From: Glycine soja
Lineage: Eukaryota; Streptophyta; Magnoliopsida; Fabales; Fabaceae
Reading direction: 5' to 3'
Assembly: GCF_004193775.1 (NCBI RefSeq)
Contig: NC_041003.1
Coordinates: 44,831,611-44,895,610, forward strand
Length of the DNA stretch: 64,000 nt
Made by a program: the position numbers and the translations under genes. This document shows positions 1-9,500 of this stretch, in pieces. Within the stretch, counting starts at the first letter, position 1; the number at the start of each line of letters is the position of its first letter. Below the pieces are notes generated by a model. It worked only from the letters and a program-made list of their open reading frames with translations, searched no databases and was not told the origin of the DNA.

Positions 1-302
1 AAAATGAGTATAGACATAATAAGCCCCTCTAATTTATCTAATCTGTGTGATATATTTCCATATCCATTGGAGTAAGAGTCTTAAAAATAAAAGTTATATA
101 TATATAACACTTGGGAGAGAATTCATAATATCTTTAATGTTCAACATAAGCATGTCTGACAGGAATATGAAACAACACAGTTACAATTTTGATATACCTT
201 GCTTCTCAAGGTGAGACACCATGAAACATTTATTTATTTATTTATTACAAGATAGAGCCTCATAACATAAAGATATAACTACATAAAGCAGAGGTTCCTT
301 AC

Positions 303-3300
303 CAACAAATTCAGGAGAAGAAATTGCATGCTCTGCTGTAGTTGTGTTCTGTCCTCCTTCTCCACTTTGGGATGCAGCAGGCCTCTTGTCGGAGGAAGGT
401 ACCATCTGAAAATGTTAAGGGTCAGAATGCAAGACTACGTATATAACTTCACCATGGAAGAAATTATGTTGAACAAAACTTGATTAAATCTGAAAAACAG
501 TGAACTAATTAATGCTTGCTATTTCATTTGGTCATGCCATTTGGTGATATTTTGTGTTTGTGTCATTAGCATTCATAGCATTTGTGCACAGTTCACATAT
601 CAAAATGTACATCGTTGAAATGTATGAAAAATCAGCTGGAAGTGTTTCACCAAATCAATATCAATTAAATAGGTGAAACAAGTGATAGCAAACCAGAAGC
701 AATAACAGAAGCTCAAACAAAGGCACAAGAAGCAGAATCAGAAACAAGAGTAAACATAGCTAAAACAGGGGTGCATGAGGAAAGAACCAAGAGAAGGGTC
801 ATCAGGCCTGCGTACCTTGGTGATTTTGTTGAGAAATGAATGCTGAGCTGGCACCAAGATTCACTGGATCGTGCTTGGTCTGCAAGGGTGGAGACATTCC
901 TATCCATACCGTTATTGGAGGATTCTAGAATTAGGAATTTCACAAATTCTGTTAGCACAGGACATTATATATCTATGTAAATAACTAGTGAATCAATAAT
1001 ATACAAGAATTTGCCTTTCCTTCTCTCTCTTCTCTTCCGTGACCCAATTCCTTTCTTGTGTGAGTGAGGTTTGCAGAGTTTTGAGTAACCTGCAGCACCT
1101 ATCATTTTGGTGCTCTCGTTGAGGATGCCCAATTCCGATGCTTCAACCGAGTCCTCCGATCGTCTGGAGGCAGCCTTGATTCGCCTCGCCAACCAACAGC
1201 ATTCCCTAACTTTAAAAATTGAGGAACTCCTTCAACGTGGCAACCCATCACCTACCCCATTATCCCCTCCTCAACCAACACCTGCATCAACACATAGGAT
1301 GAAATTGGATGTTCCACGGTTTGATGGTACCGAACCACTGGGTTGGATCTTTAAGATCAACCAGTTTTTCGATTATCACAACACACCTGAGTCCGATAAG
1401 CTTACCATTGCATCCTTCTATATGGAAGGCAGAGCTCTGGCGTGGTTTCAATGGATGAACACCAACGGCCAGTTCACATCATGGCCCAGCTTTCTCCAGG
1501 CCCTCCAAACGCGATTTGCACCGTCGCAGTATGATGACCCCACCAGAACGTTGTTTAAGGTGACCCAGACCGGCACGGTGGCGCAATATTTGGCGGAGTT
1601 CGAAGACCTAGCCAACCGTACCTTCGGTTTACCCTCGCCCTTCCTCCTGAGCTGCTTCGTCTCGGGCCTCACTCCCGAGATCAGGCGAGAGGTTCAGGCC
1701 CACCAACCCCTCACCCTGGTGCAGGCCGTGGGCTTAGCCCGTCTACAAGAAGAGAAGTTTCTCGACTCTCGCGGCCCGATTCGCCTTCGCCACCCACCAC
1801 CACCATCCCTACCCCCTCAGACCACAGCCCCAAACCCGCAACCCCTTCGCACCCTCCTTACCCCACCTTCCCCGCGACCCCCTTTGTTACCCACTCCTAC
1901 TAACCCTCGTCCACCACAGACACCACCTATTAAACGCCTATCCCCCGATGAAATTGCGTCCCGCCGCGAACGCGGCCTCTGTTTCACCTGTGAGGAGAAA
2001 TACCACAGAGGACACCGTTGTGCCTCTAGGGTTTTTCTCCTCATAGCGGCTGAGGACGACCCGCAAACACCTAATATAGAGGAACCGGACCCATCCGATA
2101 ACCCAACTCCTGACCCACCTGACGACCCAACCCCTGACCCGGCCCAAATTTCTTTTAACTCCTTGGCTGGCCACGTGGCGCCGGAAACGTTGAGACTGGT
2201 GGGCACCATTGCTGGGCACGATCTCATCATTCTTGTTGATGGAGGAAGTACACATAACTTCATCCAACAACAATTAGTTTATGAAGCACGGACGCGGCTC
2301 ATCACCGGCGTGTCCCGTGTCGGACTCGCACCGGACACCCATGCGCGCACGACTCCAGTGCGACGCGGTGTCCGTCGCCGGCGCCGTCACCGGACGCGGT
2401 TGAATAGGAGAACACCTCTGGTTGGACGCGGCCCACCACGTAGACACGCGCGTCGCGGCCCATTAAGAGCCTTAGGTTTTTTTATTATTTATTTTAAAAT
2501 GCTTACAAAAAAAATACCTGCCGTTCTGTGTCTTCTCCTTCTTCTTCCCGCAAGCGCCGCCATTGCCGCATTGGTTTCCTTCCCCGCGCAGGTAAGCTTT
2601 GCTTCTTATTTATCCTCTGGTTTTCCTTCCCCGCAAGCTTTTCTTTTCTTTTCATGCTGCATGGTTTTCCTTTCCTTCCCCGCAAGCTTTTCTTTTCTTT
2701 TCTTGCTGCCTGGTTTTCCTTCCCCGCAAACTCTTCTTTTCTTTTCTTGCTGCCATGCCTCTTATGCCTCTGGTTTTCCACTTTACTCTTTAAAAATTTA
2801 CACACTCTTTCTCTTTGGCTATTACCCGCTGGATATTACACGTTTTTCCATTTTTTTAATTTTATAGTAAAAAGCAACTTTTCATCACGTGCTGTTTTCT
2901 CTCTCTCACTCACACACATAGCAGGCAAAGGCTATTTTCTCTCTCACACACACACATAGCACGTAAAAGCAACTTTTCCCTTTTAAATGCATTTACTTTT
3001 ATTTTATTATAAAAAACAACTTTTCATTGAAAAAACACGTAGGCCTTATGCTTTTTGGTAGTCTCTTTACTTTCGATCCCCACATGTTGCTTTCTTGATA
3101 TTTCTATTTTGAATTTAGCTTCTCTGAATTAAAGACTCAGAGATTTAAAGAGTGACGATATTTCTACGGTTAATTTAAAAAAATGGATTATATTTCTAAA
3201 ATGCTTTAATTAAAGTTAGTGATGGCCAGCTTTCTCGCTTTCCAAATCGTGTGGAGCAGTGTGTGTTTTTTTCTTGGTGATATATGTGGATGGCTGCAAG

Positions 3301-6300
3301 GTACTGTGCGTAATTAAGTTCCTGTGCTTTAATGCTGTGAGACAAGTTGTATTGAAGCAATTTGCACATGTGTTTTGGATATTTTTATTTAAAAAATAAG
3401 TTAATAGTAAAATTGAAAATGAATTTTTTTGTTAAATCCAAAAGTTATGTAAAGATGCTCAACTTAGAATTTCTTTCTAAAGTTAAATTTTAAAATTAAT
3501 TTTTCAATGTGAAAGTAAATAGTCAAATATTTACTTAAATTCGTGTTAGTTTATATTTCAACCTGATTTTTTATAATCAAACACAGATCATTAAAGTTGT
3601 CATAGAGATATGTTATTGTATAAAGATCTAATACTGAATCATGATTTTATAAAAAGTTAAAATAATTGATAGTAATTTATGTTTTTTATTGTAAAGGCTG
3701 TTTTCTCTCTCTCTCTCTCACACACATACCACTTTACAAAGGCTTATTCATTAAAATATGACATGCCAACGTCTAGGAGCTTCTAAATGCATTTACTTTT
3801 TTTGCTGTGAAATAGTCAACTTCACTATTTAATTATTTATCCATCTTATTTCAAATTTCAAACAAACCATACATGAACTATGCAGCACGAGGAACTTCTA
3901 AATCTTTATTATTCTTTTTAGTTAAGCTGGAGATAAATTTGTTATGTATTTGTCATGTACATGTTTTTGGAATGTATTTATTTTCACATTCCCGGTCAAC
4001 ATTGATTACAAATTGCTTTTTGTTGTTTGTTTTTTATTTAGAAATTATTTACATTAATTTTTTATTTTTTTAAATTGTTGTAGAGATGAGTGCTTCTAGT
4101 CCTAGTCAAGCTAAAGAACAAGATGATGATACCAAACCTTTATGGACATATGTTACAAAGATAAAAAGTGTAGCTGGTGGTGGAAATTATGAGATAAAAT
4201 GCAATATTTGTGATTTTACCTTTAATGGGTCTTACACTAGAGTGAGGGCACACTTGTTGAAGATGACAGGAAAAGGAGTTAGAGTTTGTCAAAAGGTAAC
4301 AGTTGCCAAACTTATAGATTTGAAGAAGATAGACAATGAGGCTACATTGAGGGTGGAGAGGTCAAAAACAAAATCTGTGTCATTGCCTCCGGTTTCTACT
4401 CAACACCAAATGGATACAAACACTCTTGGTGTTGATCCAAAAAAGAGAAAGACATCATCTGTAGAAAATGCCTTTAATTTGCAAGCTAGAGAGACACTTG
4501 ATCATGAAATTGCGAGGATGTTTTACTCTTCGGGATTGCCTTTTCATTTAGCAAGAAATCCTCATTATAGGAAGGCATTTGCCTATGCTGCCAACAATCA
4601 GATCAGTGGTTACCAACCTCCAGGTTATAATAAATTAAGGACAACATTACTTCAAAACGAGAGAAGACATGTGGAGAATTTGTTACAACCAATTAAAAAT
4701 GCATGGAGCCAGAAGGGTGTGAGCATTGTTAGTGATGGATGGAGTGACCCGCAAAGAAGATCTCTTATTAATTTCATGGTTGTCACAGAGAGTGGACCTA
4801 TGTTTTTAAAGGCCATTGATTGTTCAAATGAGATCAAAGACAAGGATTTCATTGCCAAACATATGAGGGAGGTAATTATGGAGGTTGGACACTCAAATGT
4901 TGTGCAAATTGTGACGGATAATGCAGCCGTTTGTAAAGCAGCAGGTTTAATAATTGAGGCTGAGTTTCCTTCTATTTATTGGACTCCATGTGTTGTCCAT
5001 ACATTAAATCTTGCTTTGAAGAACATATGTGCAGCCAAGAATACAGAAAAAAATAATGTTGCTTATGAAGAATGTTCTTGGATCACCCAAATTGCGGATG
5101 ATGCAATGTTTGTGAAAAACTTTGTCATGAGTCACTCTATGAGACTATCAATTTTCAATTCATTCAATTCATTGAAATTGTTATCCATTGCTCCAACAAG
5201 ATTTGCCTCCACTATTTCAATGCTCAAGAGATTCAAGCAATTGAAGAAAGGACTCCAAGAGATGGTCATTAGTGACCAATGGTCTTCTTATAAGGAAGAT
5301 GATGTTGCAAAGGCTAAATTTGTGAAAGATACTTTGTTAGATGATAAATGGTGGGATAAGGTTGATTATATTCTTTCTTTCACTAGCCCTATTTATGATG
5401 TTCTTAGAAGAACGGATACAGAAGCTTCATCTCTCCATCTAGTATATGAGATGTGGGATTCAATGATTGAAAAGGTGAAGAATGCCATATATCAATATGA
5501 GAGAAAGGAGGAGAGTGAAGGATCAACCTTTTATGAGGTAGTGCACTCCATATTAATTGACCGTTGGACTAAGAGTAGCACTCCTCTCCATTGTTTAGCT
5601 CATTCTTTAAATCCTAGGTAATTGACTCTATACTTTTTTACTTACATTTTTTTTAGAATTACATAAATTTTAATCATGTATATATTTATTTTTAATTGTA
5701 GATATTATAGTCATGAATGGTTAAGTGAAGATTCTAATCGAGTTCCTCCACATCAAGACATGGAACTCTCTCGTGAAAGATTAAAATGCTTCAAGAGGTT
5801 CTTTCTTGATGTGGATGTAAGAAGGAAAGTGAATATTGAGTTTGCCAACTTCTCGGATGGAAGAGAAGGTTTTGATGATCTTGATTCTTTAAATGATAGA
5901 GGTCAAATGGATCCAAAAGCTTGGTGGCTAGTTCATGGCATTAATGCTCCAATACTTCAAAAGATTGCCCTTAAGCTACTTGCGCAACCTTGTTCATCTT
6001 CTTGTTGTGAAAGGAATTGGAGTACATATTCATTTATCCATTCTTTAAAGAGAAACAAGATGACACCACATAGAGCTGAAGATTTAGTATTTGTTCATAG
6101 CAACCTACGACTTCTCTCAAGGAATACTCCACAATATCATCAAGAGGAAACTAAAATGTGGGATGTAGCTGGAGATGATTTTGGGTCACTTGATGATTGT
6201 GGTATTCTTGAAATTGCTAGTTTGTCTTTAGATGAACTAGAGTTAGAGGGTGTCTTTTTCAATGATGATGGCTAGTTTGTAGAATTCTTGAAGACTTGAA

Positions 6301-6464
6301 GTTGCTAATTCATCATCTTGCTTTATAATTTTTAGTATTTTTTGTGACTCATTATCGTAGGAAAAGTTCTTTTGAGATGATGATGAATATATAAATCTTG
6401 ATTTTCAATTTAGATCTTTTATGCATATCGCTCATATTTAATTTTATGTAATTTTATTTTATTG

Positions 6465-6558
<94 letters not shown>

Positions 6559-9500
6559 CCGTGTCTGTGTCCTACATTTTCAACATTTCAGGTGTCCACG
6601 TGTCCGTGTCCGTGTCGTGTCCGGTGTCGGTGTCGGTGTCGGTGCTTCATAGGTTACTGCTCCCCTTCGAGTATTGGTTGGCAATGGCCAATATCTCGAA
6701 TGCAATTCGATTTGTGATGCTGTTTCCATCACCATGCAACACACTTCCTTCACGGTTGATTTATATGTTCTACCAATCTCGGGGGCGAATATAGTATTGG
6801 GGGTCCATTGGCTTCGATCATTGGGTCCTATTATCACTTATTATAATAAATTGTGTATGCAATTTATTTATAACGGTCAATTGGTGACGTTGCAGGGGGA
6901 CCAGGATGCTCATTTGACCATGTTGACCACTCCCCAATTCCGTCGTCTCTGTCGTAAGCAGGGCTCTCCCCTATGTCTGCAACTCACCGCCCTCACATTG
7001 GATCCTTCTCCCCCTGACTTGTAGCACTTACCCCTTCCAATTCAAACACTAATTCAGCAATTTGAAACCCTCTTTCGACCCCATGATACACTTCCACCTC
7101 CGCGAGAAACCGACCACCATATTCACCTCTTACCTCAGTCAACCCCGGTCAACGTGAGACCATATCGGTATCCTCACTTTCAGAAACGTGAGATTGAGAC
7201 ACAGGTCGATACCATGCTCCAGAAAGGCTTGATTCAGCCAAGTACAAGTCCGTTTTCATCTCCTGTGCTCTTAGTCAAGAAGCAGGATGGCTCGTGGTGC
7301 TTATGCGTTGATTATCGGCTCTCAATGCTCTCACGGTGCGTGATCGTTTTCCGATACCCACCATTGATGAGCTTCTTGACGAGCTCGGGGGTGCTCAGTA
7401 CTTTTCGAAGCTAGACTTGCTCCAAGGCTACCACCAAATCCGCATGCATGATGCCGACATCCCCAAAACGACATTTCGGACTCACCATGGCCATTATGAA
7501 TTCAAGGTCATGCCCTTCGGATTATGTAACGCTCCTTCATCGTTTCAGGCAACCATGAACCTTATCTTCCGGCCATACCTCCGTCGTTTCATCATCGTCT
7601 TTTTCGACGATATCCTCATCTACAGCACCTCCTTCTCCGGCCACCTACATCACCTCGAAATTACATTTCAGGTATTACTCACCAACCAATTTGTTCTGAA
7701 ACTCTCTAAATGCTTCTTTGCTCAGACACAGGTTGAGTATTTGGGACATGTCGTATCATCTCGGGGAGTGGAACCTGTGGCTTCTAAAGTCGCCGCCATT
7801 GTTCAATGGCCTGTACCACAGTCCACTAAGGCTCTGCGAAGCTTTTTGGGATTAGCCAGATTTTATCGAAGATTTATAAAAGGATACGCTATGATTGCAG
7901 ACCCTCTGGTGAAAGCAACTACGATGGAGCCCTTCCGGTGGTCTTCTCAGGCCCAAATTGCTTTTGAGACTCTCAAACAGGCACTATCAACTGCTCCTGT
8001 TTTGACCCTTCCTGACTTCACATTGCCTTTCACAATTGAGACTGACGCCTCAGGGGTGGGCATGGGGGCAATTCTCTCCCAGAACAACCATCTTATTGCC
8101 TATTTTAGCAAGCCCTTCAGCAAGAAACTTCTCAGAGCCTCCACTTATGTTCGAGAGTTATGTGCCATTACATCTGCCGTAAAGAAATGGCACCAATATC
8201 TTTTGGGCCATCGTTTCACGATTATTACGGATCATCAAAGCCTCAAGGAGCTTCTGAACCAAGTCATTCAGACCCCTGAACAACACACTTATCTAGCCCG
8301 ATTGATGGGTTACGATTACCAGATTAAGCATCGCTTCGGCATTCACAATCATGCCGCTGATGCTTTGTCACGGTTGCCGGAAACACCTTCGTCCTTATTC
8401 CTTTTATCAGTGCCCTGCCTTACTTTTGTGGAGGAGTTACGACATCAATTGGACACTCATCCTGAGTATTGCAAGCAACGTGAGACTATTTCCACCTCTC
8501 CGGACACCCAATCGGAGTTTACAATCGCCAATGGTCTTATTCTGAAGCAGGGTCGCATTTGGTTACCAAGGGACTTGCCCATCATTTCTTCACTGCTGGT
8601 GGAATATCATGCCACCCCAACAGGAGGTCACATGGGGGTAGCTAAAACAATTGCTCGCTTGTCGGAGAATTTCACGTGGACAGGGCTTCGTCAGGACGTG
8701 ACTCAATTCGTAGCTAAGTGCGTGGACTGTCAATGCACTAAGTATGAAACAAAACGTATGTCTGGCCTCTTATGCCCTTTGCCGGTGCTGTCGCGTCCTT
8801 GGGAGGACCTCTCACTTGATTTCATTACAGGGTTACCACCATATCACGGCAAGACTGTTCTATTGGTCGTTGTGGACCGTTTTTCAAAGGGTATTCATCT
8901 GGGGACCCTTCCAACGGCTCATACAGCTCATATGGTAGCCTCGTTATTCATTGACATAGTCGTTAAACTCCACGGCATTCCCCGGAGTCTGGTTTCCGAC
9001 CGGGATCCTTTGTTCATTAGCTCTTTCTGGCAGGACCTTTTTCGTTTAAGTGGCACTCATTTACGCATGAGCTCGGCCTACCATCCCCAGACTGATGGGC
9101 AAACCGAGGTCATGAACCGCATTATTGAGCAATATTTCAGAGCTTTCGTCCACCGGCGGCCGGGCGTTTGGGGCAAATTATTACCTTGGGTGGAGTGGTC
9201 TCACAACTCCTCGTGGAATATCGGCACCGGCTCAACCCCATTTGAGATAACCTTCGGCCGCAAACCATTTAATTTCCCTGATTACTTGGCGGGTTCTTCC
9301 TCTCTTGATGTTGTTGATGCCCTGTTGACTAACAGAGACGAGACCTTTAATTGCATCCGCAAGAAGCTGCTCAAGGCACAAGCCACTATGAAGCTCACTG
9401 CTGACGCCCACCGGAGAGAAGTCACATACCAACCAGGGGACTGGGTTCTTCTTAAATTGCGTCCCCGCCGACAAAAGACAGCTCGCGGTGCTCAGACATT

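Larger units (their letters stand above)
2280..6651 (+). mobile_element. hAT-superfamily DNA transposon, about 4.4 kb, nested in the chromovirus
   Basis: The ends are TATGAAGCAC (2280-2289) and its reverse complement GTGCTTCATA (6642-6651), a 10-bp perfect terminal inverted repeat. Both subterminal regions are crowded with GGACACGG / GTGTCCGTGTC-like motifs (about 2288-2460 and 6560-6645), probable transposase-binding sites. Between them lie a putative 5' leader intron (2592-4083), an intact hAT transposase gene (4086-6275) and a (TA)n tract. Outside the ends there is no clean 8-bp target duplication: the best match is TAGTTTA (2275-2281) against TAGGTTA (6650-6656), which overlaps the TIR edge and has one mismatch. 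The exact ends are therefore uncertain by a few bases. It must be younger than the roughly 1%-diverged host retroelement. Confidence 0.85.

Noticed and set aside
2281..2959. Continuation of the Gag frame into Ser/Phe/Leu-rich protein, and overlapping frames
   Set aside because: This is read-through into the hAT end and its pyrimidine-rich tandem repeats.
6462..6794. Open frame with a long Tyr-Ile repeat, and similar frames at 12685-12891 and 32877-33062
   Set aside because: These are translations of (TA)n microsatellites, not proteins.
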